This document shows positions 7,914 through 17,700 of a stretch of DNA of 64,000 bases, one piece after another. A program made the translations under genes and the position numbers. The stretch is from an uncultured Christensenellaceae bacterium (GTDB lineage Bacteria; Bacillota; Clostridia; Christensenellales; Borkfalkiaceae), in the NCBI GenBank assembly GCA_910588695.1, contig CAJUOV010000004.1, positions 62,001-126,000 on the forward strand, in the 5' to 3' direction. The notes beneath the pieces were generated by a model that saw only the letters and a list, made by a program, of their open reading frames with translations, had not been told where the DNA came from and did not search any database. Within the stretch, counting starts at the first letter, position 1, and each line of letters begins with the position of its first letter.

Positions 7914-9431
7914 TTACTGATGTTCTGCAAAATATTTCACGAACAAAGGCGTCCAGCCTGCGGCATAACCTTGGATCGTGGGATGGATGGCGTCGCTCCA
8001 ATAGAAAGAGAAATTTTTGTATTCGCTATGAAAAATATCGAGCGGTTCGATCTCCCATTTTTCGCAAATTTTCTTAAAGTCTCCGTTTATGTAATTTTCG
8101 TATGCGGTTTTGTATCCCCAGTCGCCCCTGACGGCTCCCGTATAGAATACGACTTTTACGGCGGGATACTGTTCTTTGGCGTATGCGATGATATGTTGGA
8201 TTGCGCCCGAAATCGTGGAAGTGTCAAAGTCGGAGGAGTTCGTTCCGTTTTGTACGGTTCCGGTGGGTTTGTTCTGAGAAAAGTCGTTTGTGCTGAGCTG
8301 TACGACAAGGAAATCGGGTTTTTCCGCAAAGTTCAGTTTTTTGAGCCGTTGAACGTAGGAGGAACTTCCGTTGTCGACGAGCGTCGTGCCCGAAACCGCT
8401 TCTTTGGTGAAGGGATTGCCCGAGATTTTGTTGATGATCTCGCCGAACGCAATCCCTCCGCTGGCAGAACCGTATGTGATCGACGAGCCGAGATAGAAAA
8501 TTTTCGTGCCCGCCAGGGGATGGGATACAAGACGTTTGTATTCGTCAGCCGCGGAGGTCGTTACCGTGAAATCACTGATTTCCGCATTGCAGGCAAAGCC
8601 GTTTATGCCGATGTTTGTCATTTCGATATAGTCCTGCGCGGCTACGGTGCGGATCAGTTCGTTCAGATTTTTCGAATCTTTTTCCGGTTCCGTCAGCCGC
8701 GTCTGGTCGGCTTGATTAAAATTGACGTGCGTCATCGTCTGTTTCTGCCCGCCGTCCAAAGAAAGATAATAGACCCCGTTTTCATAGCCGATCGCATAGC
8801 TGTGTTTTGCGTTGAATACGGCCGTGTCCTTGATTTCCCAACCGTAATTGATATACGTTTCGTTCATTCTTACGCCGACGTAAAGCATTTTGCTGTTTTT
8901 GTTGACGCCCAGATATACTCTTCCGAATTCGGAATAGGGATTCGCCGTAAAGAACTGCGCTCCCGTGGCGGAGCCCGTCAGGAGCTTGCCCGTAACATTG
9001 ACTTCCCAAGAGGAATTTTCTCCGATGGGCAGAATTACGCTTTCGCTCAGACGGAGTACCGCGCCGCTCATGACAAGCGCGGAAGATGACGTATTTGCAG
9101 AGCCGCTCAGCACGCCGCCTTTGAAGATTCCTTTATCAATGAGTTTGCGTTCGGTCATTTTTACTTCCTCTCGATCGATCAGCTGTCCGAGCCAGTCGAG
9201 CCATTCCGCTTCCGTACCCGTAAAGTCGGGGTTGTCTTGTTTCCAGAGTTCGAAGGCGGTTTTCGTTTCGGAATCTCCCGAAACTTTGATGTCCGTTTTG
9301 GTTCCGTCGACGTAAACGTATCCGTCCTGCACGGTGACGGTAGGCGGCGTTTCGGGCGCGCACCCCGCTCCCGCGGCGATCATTCCCGCCATTACGCACG
9401 CAACGGGCAGAGTAAGCCATTTTTTCTTCAT
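7914..9431 (-). CDS. Secreted SGNH/GDSL-family hydrolase lipoprotein
   Basis: The 505-residue product has a lipoprotein signal peptide (Cys24). A segment near residue 60-80 (FELWKQDNPDFTGTEAEWLDWL) matches a short motif seen in many gut-bacterial surface proteins. The middle, about 110-295, looks like a beta-sandwich (concanavalin-like). The C-terminal part is an SGNH hydrolase: block I is FYLGSSITYG with Ser317 the likely nucleophile (GSS in place of GDS), STNDF fits block III, and DAIHP supplies Asp480 and His483. It probably removes acetyl or other ester groups from glycans. The ATG at 9431 is chosen because AAGGAAATT lies just upstream and the signal peptide begins there; a start 9 codons earlier lacks this. 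Confidence 0.75.
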   Translation of the reverse strand: MKKKWLTLPVACVMAGMIAAGAGCAPETPPTVTVQDGYVYVDGTKTDIKVSGDSETKTAFELWKQDNPDFTGTEAEWLDWLGQLIDREEVKMTERKLIDKGIFKGGVLSGSANTSSSALVMSGAVLRLSESVILPIGENSSWEVNVTGKLLTGSATGAQFFTANPYSEFGRVYLGVNKNSKMLYVGVRMNETYINYGWEIKDTAVFNAKHSYAIGYENGVYYLSLDGGQKQTMTHVNFNQADQTRLTEPEKDSKNLNELIRTVAAQDYIEMTNIGINGFACNAEISDFTVTTSAADEYKRLVSHPLAGTKIFYLGSSITYGSASGGIAFGEIINKISGNPFTKEAVSGTTLVDNGSSSYVQRLKKLNFAEKPDFLVVQLSTNDFSQNKPTGTVQNGTNSSDFDTSTISGAIQHIIAYAKEQYPAVKVVFYTGAVRGDWGYKTAYENYINGDFKKICEKWEIEPLDIFHSEYKNFSFYWSDAIHPTIQGYAAGWTPLFVKYFAEHQ

Positions 9432-9487
9432 AATTTCCTTCCCTTTCCGCGCGGACATGCTTTGCGCAGAATCATTGTATTGGTACG

Positions 9488-9516
9488 ATTTTAATGAAAG
9501 TGAAAGACGCAGTCAA
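9488..9516 (-). promoter_or_regulatory. Promoter of SGNH hydrolase gene
   Basis: On the - strand, TTGACT (9516-9511) and TAAAAT (9493-9488) are separated by 17 bases. The predicted start near 9481 leaves a leader of about 50 bases before the ATG. Confidence 0.7.
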
Positions 9517-9574
9517 TACAAAGTCGGAATCCCGTTACAAATGCACACGAAAATACAGTTTAATTCTCACATGG

Positions 9575-10441
9575 TCAGTTGAGAAGTTTGCGGAAATCGG
9601 AAGGGGAAACGCCGACCTTTCGCTTAAAGAGACCGGAAAAATAATGCTCGTCGGCAAAGCACAGAGTGTCGCTGATTTCTTTGACCGACAGATTGGAGTT
9701 GTGCAGCATGAGTTTTGCCTGCGAAAGTTTTTTATTCAGATAATAATGGTAGGGCGACATGCCGTACATATTTTTGAATTCTCGCGTCAGAACGGTTTTC
9801 GAGACAAAGAGCCTTTTGGAGAGTTCGTCCACCGTGATATTGTCGAAAAGCGAATTGTCGAGGATTTCTTTTGCGTGAGAAGCGAGTACAGCGCTTCGCT
9901 CGGGGCGGTAGGATTTGAGGGCGAGTTTGTTGAGAATGTTCATTAGAACGCTTGCGACTCTTGCCCATTCGTCGTCGTTGACGCAGTTGCCGAGGGCGGC
10001 GATTTCCACAAGACGCATAAAGTCTTCTTCGCATTCGGGCGCGTGGAACACATATATTCCGTCAAGGCGGTAGTCCGTTTGGATTTTTGCAAACGTATCG
10101 CTGTAAAAATTGCACCACAGTTTGCGGAAGGGCTGTTCGGAATCGGCGCGGTAACGGTGCGAGCGTTCGGGCGGAAGAAGATACACGTCTCCCTGTTCCA
10201 GCGCATACTCTTTTCCGTTGATCGAAAGATAACCTTTTCCCTCCGCGACAAATTCGATCACGTGATAGTCGGAGCGGTCGCGGGAGATAAAGTAGTCCTT
10301 GTCGGGGTGAGTGATCCCGATCGCCTCGATATTGAACGGAAATTCCATATTGCCCTTGAAACCGTATTTTTGTTCAAGGTTGAGATTTCCGTAAACGATA
10401 TTCTTGAAAGGGTCTATCTGTCGGATTTCTTTTTGTGCCAA
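9575..10441 (-). CDS. AraC-family transcriptional regulator
   Basis: The 288-residue product has an N-terminal cupin-like ligand domain (about 45-130, with GKGYLSINGKEYALEQGDVYLLPP) and a C-terminal pair of helix-turn-helix motifs (about 190-285: ITVDELSKRLFVSKTVLTREFK and LSVKEISDTLCFADEHYFSGLFKRKVGVSPSDFR, split here by MYGMSP). Start is a TTG with AAGGAG 7 bases upstream. It is transcribed divergently from the secreted GH31 gene, and a 15-bp palindrome overlaps the shared control region. It probably senses a sugar and controls the GH31 locus, itself or the SGNH hydrolase. The ligand cannot be read from the sequence. Confidence 0.85.
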   Translation of the reverse strand: MAQKEIRQIDPFKNIVYGNLNLEQKYGFKGNMEFPFNIEAIGITHPDKDYFISRDRSDYHVIEFVAEGKGYLSINGKEYALEQGDVYLLPPERSHRYRADSEQPFRKLWCNFYSDTFAKIQTDYRLDGIYVFHAPECEEDFMRLVEIAALGNCVNDDEWARVASVLMNILNKLALKSYRPERSAVLASHAKEILDNSLFDNITVDELSKRLFVSKTVLTREFKNMYGMSPYHYYLNKKLSQAKLMLHNSNLSVKEISDTLCFADEHYFSGLFKRKVGVSPSDFRKLLN

Positions 10442-10519
10442 AATGTTCTCCTTGTAAATTCAGAGTTTACGAATCCTCACTTGTTTAAGATCAATTACCC
10501 ATTTATTAAATGCAAATTT

Positions 10520-10549
10520 TGAATTATAATGATAGTATATCATATCATC
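10520..10549 (+). promoter_or_regulatory. Possible promoter of secreted GH31 gene
   Basis: TTGAAT (10520-10525) and TATCAT (10544-10549) with an 18-base spacer form a moderate promoter reading toward the GH31 gene. It overlaps the opposite AraC promoter, so the two may compete. Confidence 0.4.
10530..10544. promoter_or_regulatory. Palindrome in the AraC/GH31 divergent control region
   Basis: ATGATA-GTA-TATCAT is a 6-bp inverted repeat with a 3-base spacer. It overlaps the -10 box of the AraC promoter and lies next to the putative GH31 promoter, so it is a reasonable operator candidate. The regulator that binds it is not shown. Confidence 0.4.
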
Positions 10550-10563
10550 TTTGAAATTTCAAC
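10535..10563 (-). promoter_or_regulatory. Promoter of AraC-family gene
   Basis: On the - strand, TTGAAA (10563-10558) and TATACT (10540-10535) are separated by exactly 17 bases. It drives the AraC gene with a leader of about 85 bases. Confidence 0.65.
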
Positions 10564-10637
10564 TATTCAGAGTACGGCAAAAAGGAACAAAAATTGAAAA
10601 ATCCGAACTAAATTTATTCAGCGGAGGTGTTTTGATT

Positions 10638-13600
10638 ATGAAAAGGGCGGTCAGTATTACAAAATGGATTGCGGTTTCTGTTTTATCCGCGATTATGGCG
10701 GTGTCGCTTATTCTGCCTGCGTTGTCGTCGCTGACAAGTGCGTTTTCGTTTACGAAAGCGCTTGCAGACGGCATTGTAAAGGTAGATGAAAGCAACAATA
10801 CGAAAAAATATATCGTCAACGATACGGTGCGCGTAACTCCGCTTTCCGGATCGGTTGTGCGCTTGGAGGAAAAGGGCAAGAACGGCTTCGAGGACAGGGA
10901 GACTTTTTATGTTCTCGGAAGAGAAAATTTCGTGGCGCCCGAATCCGAGTGCGAGGCGGTCGGAGATGAGATTCTGATTACGGCGGGGAGCTACCGCGTT
11001 CATATTCCGAAAAACGCAACCAACCTCGACGGAACGTTTGTGACGGACGCTGGCAACGCTACCTTATATAGATATAACGGCGTGAGTTTGCCGAATACAT
11101 ATCTGCCTTCCCCCTCCGACGATTTGAGGGGCTGGTATTTTTCGGATAATCCCCGTATCGTCCCCGGAGAAAACGGTTATTCCGTGACTGAAGAGGAAAT
11201 CGAGCTCAACGGCTGGGATTTTGAAAATAAAGCTCCCGACGTGTACGTATTCGTTCCCGAAAACTATGCGGGATTTTGCGAAGATTTCGTTACGCTCACG
11301 GGTAAAAGCAATCTTGTCGATTTGAAGAATCTCGGATTCTGGGATTCCCGCTGGTATGTTTACGACGACAAAGCGGCTCTTCAACAGATTCAGGATTATC
11401 TCGACAAAGGGTATAGCATCGATATGCTCGTGATCGACACGAACTGGCGGAAAGGGGAAGTAAACCAGACTCCCGGTATGGATCCCGCCGTCGGCGGCAT
11501 GGGCTACGAGATCGACGAGAATTTGTTCCCCAACATGTCGGAGTTTCTCGACAAGGCGCACGAAATGGGAGTCAACGTGATCTTTAACGATCACCCCGAA
11601 CCTGTAAAAGGCACGACGAGCGGTTTGGATAAAGACGAGATCGAATACAGAAGCGACAACCTGAAGCTGATTCTCTCTCTCGGGCTCGATATGTGGTGGT
11701 ACGACAGAAACTGGTCGACCGCGCTCAATTCTCCCGATCAGGATCTCTCCGTCTTTGCGTGGGGAATGTATGCGTTCCAGTTTATCGAAAACGAATATTA
11801 CGAAGACCTTTCCGGGAGCGAGCTCCAAGAGTATGCCCGCCGCGCCATCATCATGGGCAACATTGACGGGTGTCTGCACGGAAATTGGAAGTATGCTTCC
11901 GATCTCTCATCGCACAGATATACCATTCAGTGGACGGGCGACATCGGCGTAGACGAGCACGCGCTTGCCCTCGAAATCCGCGACTCGATTTACGGCAGCG
12001 TGGAAAACGGCATTCCATATGTAAGTTCGGACATCGGCGGACACACGTCTTCGGTGACGGACGATATGTATTCGCGCTGGATCCAATACGGCGCTCTCAG
12101 CACGATTACGCGCGTGCACTGTACGCATGAAGTGTATTGCGGTCAGGTGGGAAGAATGCCTTGGCTCTTCGGCGATACGGCGGAAGAGATAACTAAGGAA
12201 TATGTCGGCATGAAGTACAACCTGATGCCTACCTATTATTCGCTCGCGGCAAAGAACGCGCTTACGGGACTTCCCATTCTGCGCCGCCTCGACATTGCTT
12301 ATCCGCAGTATCGGGAGGCTTCGCGCAACGACGAGTTCCTGCTTGGCGACGGAATCATCGTGGCTCCCATCAACGAGGCGTATGTCAGCGCGGGCTTCGA
12401 CGAGGGCTTTTTCACTTATACCGACGGCGGCATAACCAAAAACGGTCTGCTCGGCAGCTATTATTCCAACAAAAACTGTTCGGGCGAACCCGTCTATACC
12501 CAGTCGGATAAGAATTTCATCTTTGATTGGGGACTTGCGAGTCCCAAGAAACTTCCCGCCGATAATTTCAGTATAAAGTGGGAAGGCGATTTCAAAGTCG
12601 GCGATACCGATATGAAATTTTCGTTCTTCGCCGACGACAGCGTACAGGTGTTTATCGACAATAAAGAAGTCGTAAACAGCTATGACGAAAAGGAGCAGAA
12701 AAACCGTTACGACGTTCTGTTCGAAACCGAGTATTACAAAGCGGGAACTTCCCATTCGATCGAGATCAGATACGGCGAAGAAGGGAACAATGCGCACTTC
12801 TTTATGTACGGAATGGAGAAACTGACTGCGGGAGCTTCGTATTGCTACGACACCCGCGAAGTGTTCCTGCCCGACGGAACCTGGATCGACGTGTGGTCGG
12901 GCAAAGAGTATCAGGGACCCTTTACCTATGAGGTGACGCATCCGCTCGAAACCTCTCCGATTTTCGTGAGAAAGGGATCGCTTGCGGTGCTTGCGCCCGA
13001 CATGAAAAATCTGAACGAAAAAGATTGGAGCGAACTTACGCTGGACGCTTATCCCTCCGCAAGCTATTCGGAGACGACGCTCTACGAAGACGACACCGTT
13101 ACGCAGGCGTATAAGTTCGGGAAATACCGCACTACGAAAATCACCGCGGAGGCGGTGGACGGCAAGTATACCGTCAAGATCGGAAAGGCGGTCGGCGAGT
13201 TCGAAGGGGAGAAAGCGTTCACGACGCGTAAGTGGAACGTCCGTTTGCATGCTTTTGAAGAACTCGGCGCCGTCAAGAGCATTACCGTAAACGGAAAACG
13301 CGTAGCGGGAATAAGTTATTTTACCCGCAACAGCGACGCTTCGCCCTTCTCGTTTACGGGCGCGTCTGCCGATACCGCTGTGTACCAGTTTTCGTTTTCG
13401 GGAAGCGTGACGCAGGAGACGACGATCGTAGTCGAATTTGCAAATAACTCCGCGCTTGCGACCTTTGCAAAGAACGCGGCGTATGACGCGAGCTCCGCAA
13501 CCTTTGATATTACGTCGGCAAATTTAACGAACAACTATATAAATCTCGATAATTCCGCCTACGACGACTGGGTTTACTTCGGGAACGAAACAGCGAGAAA

Positions 13601-14672
13601 GAGCGGCGCAAATCATGTGATCGGCGAGCTCACAAGCGATTTCGAAATGTATGCTTCGCAGACGGCGGCGATTCAGGCGGATTGGACGAACGGCGAGGGC
13701 GTAGCGCTCGGCGAAGGCGTTTCCCGCGGAGTCACCGGTCAGGTAGACGCAAACGTTACGCTGAAAGTGATGGGGGGGGGTACTAAGGTATATACGCTCT
13801 ACCTCGTAAGCGAGCAGTGTATCGGCAAGCTGACGGTTCGGGACAGAGCGGGCAATGTAAAAACAATCATTCTCGACGAAGAGGACGATTCGCGCAGTAA
13901 GAGCGGAGCTCTGAACAACAGTTTCAACGGAGTGACGGCGAGAAAGGTAACGATCGCGGTTTCAGCGGACGAAGATACCGAAATTTACGTTCGTTACAGC
14001 GTGCACTCTTCCCGTAAAGACGCGGGCGCGGGAACGAGTTCCGCCGCAAGAGTGGGGATCAGCGCGATCGTATACGGCGATGCGGCGGCACAAGATACCA
14101 TGCTGTCTATGCCCGAGCTTCCTCAAACGGAACTTACGCTGGAAAACGCGCCCGATTCCGCAAATCTTTCGCAGGCGGCGGACGGCGACGTGCTCGACTG
14201 GTATAAATCGAACTACGGCGACGAGGGCGAAGTCTACATGCAGGGAGGAGAAGCGATCCGTTCGGTCAGCTTCACTGCAACGAACAAGTTCGGCGATTAC
14301 AAAACCGTTCTTTCGTGGAACGACGGCGAGGGAACGCAATCCTGTTCGGGCACCCGGAACGGCTATCATACGGAGAGCAACGGCAAGATCGAGCTTGTAT
14401 TCAGCGTAGACGAAAATACCAAATACATCGTACTCTATGCGGGCGCATGGAACGGCGGAAACCAGATCGAGGTATTCGACTACAACGGCGTCAGAAAGGG
14501 GATCGCGACCTTTACGGCAGGCGGAACTTCCGAGTGTAAAAAAGTTCTGATTCCCGTAAACGTATCCGGCAAAACAAGGATCAGAGTCGTAATCACTTCG
14601 ACGGGCGCGCACGACGGAGGAAACGCTTCGCTCTCCGGCGTTCAGGTAGTCGGCAAGCGTCCGGAAAACTAA
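10638..14672 (+). CDS. Secreted multidomain glycoside hydrolase family 31 enzyme with PA14 insert
   Basis: The 1344-residue product has a Sec signal peptide with predicted cleavage after ALA near residue 45 and no lipobox. The GH31 barrel carries FNDHPEPV, a nucleophile loop MWWYDRNW (Asp356) and acid/base QWTGDIG (Asp435). A PA14-like domain (about 604-725, starting GLLGSYYSN) is inserted before the C-terminal beta domains. Two copies of an unrecognised module follow at about 968-1149 and 1175-1344. The nucleophile loop differs from the common DMNE form, so the sugar cannot be called (alpha-glucoside, xyloside or other). The ATG at 10638 has GGAGG upstream; an earlier in-frame ATG lacks a ribosome site. 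A nine-G tract lies in the first repeated module. A cytoplasmic paralogue is at 29479. Confidence 0.82.
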   Translation: MKRAVSITKWIAVSVLSAIMAVSLILPALSSLTSAFSFTKALADGIVKVDESNNTKKYIVNDTVRVTPLSGSVVRLEEKGKNGFEDRETFYVLGRENFVAPESECEAVGDEILITAGSYRVHIPKNATNLDGTFVTDAGNATLYRYNGVSLPNTYLPSPSDDLRGWYFSDNPRIVPGENGYSVTEEEIELNGWDFENKAPDVYVFVPENYAGFCEDFVTLTGKSNLVDLKNLGFWDSRWYVYDDKAALQQIQDYLDKGYSIDMLVIDTNWRKGEVNQTPGMDPAVGGMGYEIDENLFPNMSEFLDKAHEMGVNVIFNDHPEPVKGTTSGLDKDEIEYRSDNLKLILSLGLDMWWYDRNWSTALNSPDQDLSVFAWGMYAFQFIENEYYEDLSGSELQEYARRAIIMGNIDGCLHGNWKYASDLSSHRYTIQWTGDIGVDEHALALEIRDSIYGSVENGIPYVSSDIGGHTSSVTDDMYSRWIQYGALSTITRVHCTHEVYCGQVGRMPWLFGDTAEEITKEYVGMKYNLMPTYYSLAAKNALTGLPILRRLDIAYPQYREASRNDEFLLGDGIIVAPINEAYVSAGFDEGFFTYTDGGITKNGLLGSYYSNKNCSGEPVYTQSDKNFIFDWGLASPKKLPADNFSIKWEGDFKVGDTDMKFSFFADDSVQVFIDNKEVVNSYDEKEQKNRYDVLFETEYYKAGTSHSIEIRYGEEGNNAHFFMYGMEKLTAGASYCYDTREVFLPDGTWIDVWSGKEYQGPFTYEVTHPLETSPIFVRKGSLAVLAPDMKNLNEKDWSELTLDAYPSASYSETTLYEDDTVTQAYKFGKYRTTKITAEAVDGKYTVKIGKAVGEFEGEKAFTTRKWNVRLHAFEELGAVKSITVNGKRVAGISYFTRNSDASPFSFTGASADTAVYQFSFSGSVTQETTIVVEFANNSALATFAKNAAYDASSATFDITSANLTNNYINLDNSAYDDWVYFGNETARKSGANHVIGELTSDFEMYASQTAAIQADWTNGEGVALGEGVSRGVTGQVDANVTLKVMGGGTKVYTLYLVSEQCIGKLTVRDRAGNVKTIILDEEDDSRSKSGALNNSFNGVTARKVTIAVSADEDTEIYVRYSVHSSRKDAGAGTSSAARVGISAIVYGDAAAQDTMLSMPELPQTELTLENAPDSANLSQAADGDVLDWYKSNYGDEGEVYMQGGEAIRSVSFTATNKFGDYKTVLSWNDGEGTQSCSGTRNGYHTESNGKIELVFSVDENTKYIVLYAGAWNGGNQIEVFDYNGVRKGIATFTAGGTSECKKVLIPVNVSGKTRIRVVITSTGAHDGGNASLSGVQVVGKRPEN
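13772..13780 (+). repeat. Nine-G homopolymer inside GH31 coding region
   Basis: A run of nine G begins with the last base of an ATG codon near residue 1045, inside the first C-terminal module. Loss of one G leads to a stop 11 codons later; gain of one G gives a stop two codons after the run. Either change would remove both C-terminal modules but keep the catalytic domain. Confidence 0.85.
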
Positions 14673-14686
14673 ATCGGTAAACAAAG

Positions 14687-14716
14687 AGCTTTATATGATT
14701 CCATATAAGGCTTTTT
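14687..14716 (+). terminator. Terminator after secreted GH31 gene
   Basis: AGCTTTATATG pairs with CATATAAGGCT (11 bp, one G-U, loop ATTC) and runs into TTTTT. It separates the GH31 transcript from the Big_2 lipoprotein gene, though read-through is likely because no clear promoter follows. Confidence 0.7.
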
Positions 14717-14745
14717 GCCGTGGTTAAAAAGAGAGGAGGATAATT

Positions 14746-17700
14746 ATGAGAAAGAAGAGTATCTGGGTTTTGATCGGACTGCTCGTATCAACGGTATTGT
14801 TTGCCGTTGCGGGCTGTAAAAATCCGAACGACTCCGCTTACGAACTCAGCGAAACGAGCATTTCGTTGACGGTAGGCAATGAAACACAGCTTTCGATTTC
14901 GCCCGTTCCCAAGGCGGCGGTGAGCTGGGAAAGCGATAACGAAGACGTTGCGACGGTCTCCGACGGTCTTGTTCTGGCTGTCGGCGAGGGCGGCGCGACG
15001 GTCACCGCAACAATCGAAGGAGTGGAGACTCCGCTTTCCTGCGTGGTTGCGGTTGCGGAAGGACCGCTTGAAATCAACGGATACAGGCTCGATTTTTCGT
15101 CGCTGTCATTGAAATCGGGCGAGACCATGCAGATCAACGTCGTAGACGAAGCGGGAAACTCCGCGGAAGCGGTGACGTATACAAGCGCCGATCCCGCGAT
15201 CGCCACCGTCTCCGCAAGCGGACTCGTCACTGCGGTTGCAAACGGCGAAACGCTGATAAAGGCGCAGATCGAGGGAGGCACGCTCGTCTGCAAAGTGAGC
15301 GTAGCGCAGGCGTTCTCCTATGCTCTTGACAAAACTTCGGTCGATCTTGCGGTGGGGGCGATCGGCAGACTTACGCTGATCACGACTCCCGACGGAAACG
15401 CGACCGCTCGTCCGCACACGTTTTCGAGTTCGGACATAAATGTCGTTACCGTAAACGGCGGGACGGGGAAACTGACGGGCGTAGGAAAGGGCACGGCGGT
15501 CGTTTCTTGTCTTGTCGACGGTCAGGAGCTGAAAGCGAACGTGACCGTTACGGAATATACCGTGAAGATCGGCGACAGGGCGTTTGCCGAAGAGATGTTC
15601 CTGCTCGTGGGCGCGGAAGAAGATATTACGGTCACTGCGGATCCCGTGCGCGAGATTTCCGCTCAATACGATTCGAGCGATAAAACGGTCGTGGCCGTTG
15701 ACGGCGGACGCGTCGTTCCCAAGAAAATCGGTACGGCAATGATTACCGTGACCGTCGGAGGCAGAGAATTCAAAACGTTGGTCAACGTAAAATCCGGCTT
15801 CGGAATCAACCTTGAAAAGGCTACGCTGTATCTCGGTACGACGGATAAAAATACTGTTCAGCTCGAAGTTATGAACGGAAGCGGCGAAGAATTCAGCGTG
15901 AAATATCAATCTTCCAATGACAATGTGGCGACGGTAAATGACAGCGGTCTCGTAACGGCAGTCGGCTTCGGAACCGCAACGATCACGTCGAGCGTTGTCG
16001 GAGACGAAGCGGAATTCGAAACGGTGGTTTCGGTCGTACCCGCTTCCTCGCTTGCGCACAAAGACTTTACGTTCGGCTCGGGCGGAGTGAACCTCACCTA
16101 TCTCGACGCGTATAAAACGATCGACTGGCGTCAGTACAACAACGGCGATCAATGCGCGTTGAGAATGAAAAATAACGCGAATGTTATCGGCGAACTCGAT
16201 CAAAAGGGCAATACGAGCGAAGGCTTCTGGGATTATAAGGCGCCCGTTCTGTATGAAGACGGCGACGGCGAAAAGAGCGTAGGTTCCTATACTTACGGAA
16301 GAGCGGTTCACGGAAGTTTCTCGATTCCCGTTAAACTGACGAACGCGGTTTCCAAGATCGTGATTCTCACAGGCAGCTGGAAAGAGACGGCGACCGTCGA
16401 ATTCAAACTCGGCGACGTTGTGCTTCAATCCGAAACCTTTACGGGCGGCGATCCCGCGCTTGCAAGAAAATACGAGCTCTCGATCGATACGGCGGGACTG
16501 AAAGCGGGAGAAAATCTCGAACTGACCGTTGCAGTCAATTTCAACCGCGAACACAGCGGAAACGCGGCGCTCGTGTCAGTCGCAGTCGTCGGCAAAGAGG
16601 CGCATGAAAACGAGATCAAAGCAACTTCCTCCGCAACGGTCACGACCGGTCTTACGGGCGTGCAGGATCTGACGGCGGCGGGTTCGATCGACTGGCTTGC
16701 TGCGAACGGTACGAAAAAAGCGGGTGTTCCCGCCGACTCCGTGATCGATGCAAGCGGGATTCAGTACGGCGACAACGCCGGAAGCGCGCACGACTATCCG
16801 GGAGCGACGTTCACATGGACGGACGGCACCGCGGCTGCTCCCGCAAGTTACAGAACATTCAAATTCTCCGATACGTTCGTCGCCATACCCGTGCTGCTCT
16901 TCAAGGGCGAATCGACGGTTTCGGTGTACACGTCCGGATGGAACTGCGGCTACCTTGTCGCGGTCTACGACGGAAACGGCAATTTCATAGACGCCTACCA
17001 GGTTGCGGACGAGAAACAGGGACAGAGCGTTTCCGGCAAAGCTGCGATTACTCTGAACGTGCAGGAAACGGGAGAATACATCTTTAAGATCATGAAGTGC
17101 CGCGGCGCGGGCAACAGCGGCTGGGCGGCAATCGCGGTTTCCGGCGAGAGCGACATCGTTCCTTCGAAACTCGAATACAACCTTGTCAAAGGCGGAAACG
17201 GTCAGGAGACGATTACGCTTACCGGCGCGGCATCTTCCGTAAGTTACGCTTCGGGCGACACCGCGATCGCTACGGTCGATTCCGACGGCATGATCACGGC
17301 GGTGAACAAGGGCAAGACGTTCATTACGATTTCCGACGGTAAAACCGAGAGACGGGTGTACGTTACGGTGACCGAATACACGCTCGCGAGCGATGAATCC
17401 GTAACTCTGTCCATCGGCGCGACTTCCAGAATCGTGATCGCCGCCGATCCCTCTTCGCAATTTACGGTAAGTTACAGCTCGTCCGACGATAGCGTGGCTA
17501 CGGTGGATACGGAAGGAAAAATCACCGCGATCAACGGCGGCACCGCCACGATCACGGCGACGGTGGGCGGTAAGTCGTTCGAGATTCAGGTTAAAGTCGA
17601 AGCGTATCAAATCAATTATACGGAGAAAACCCTGAATGCGAGCGACGACGCGGAAAACAGAACGGTAACGCTCGAGCTTTACAGCGGTGCGGATCCCGAT

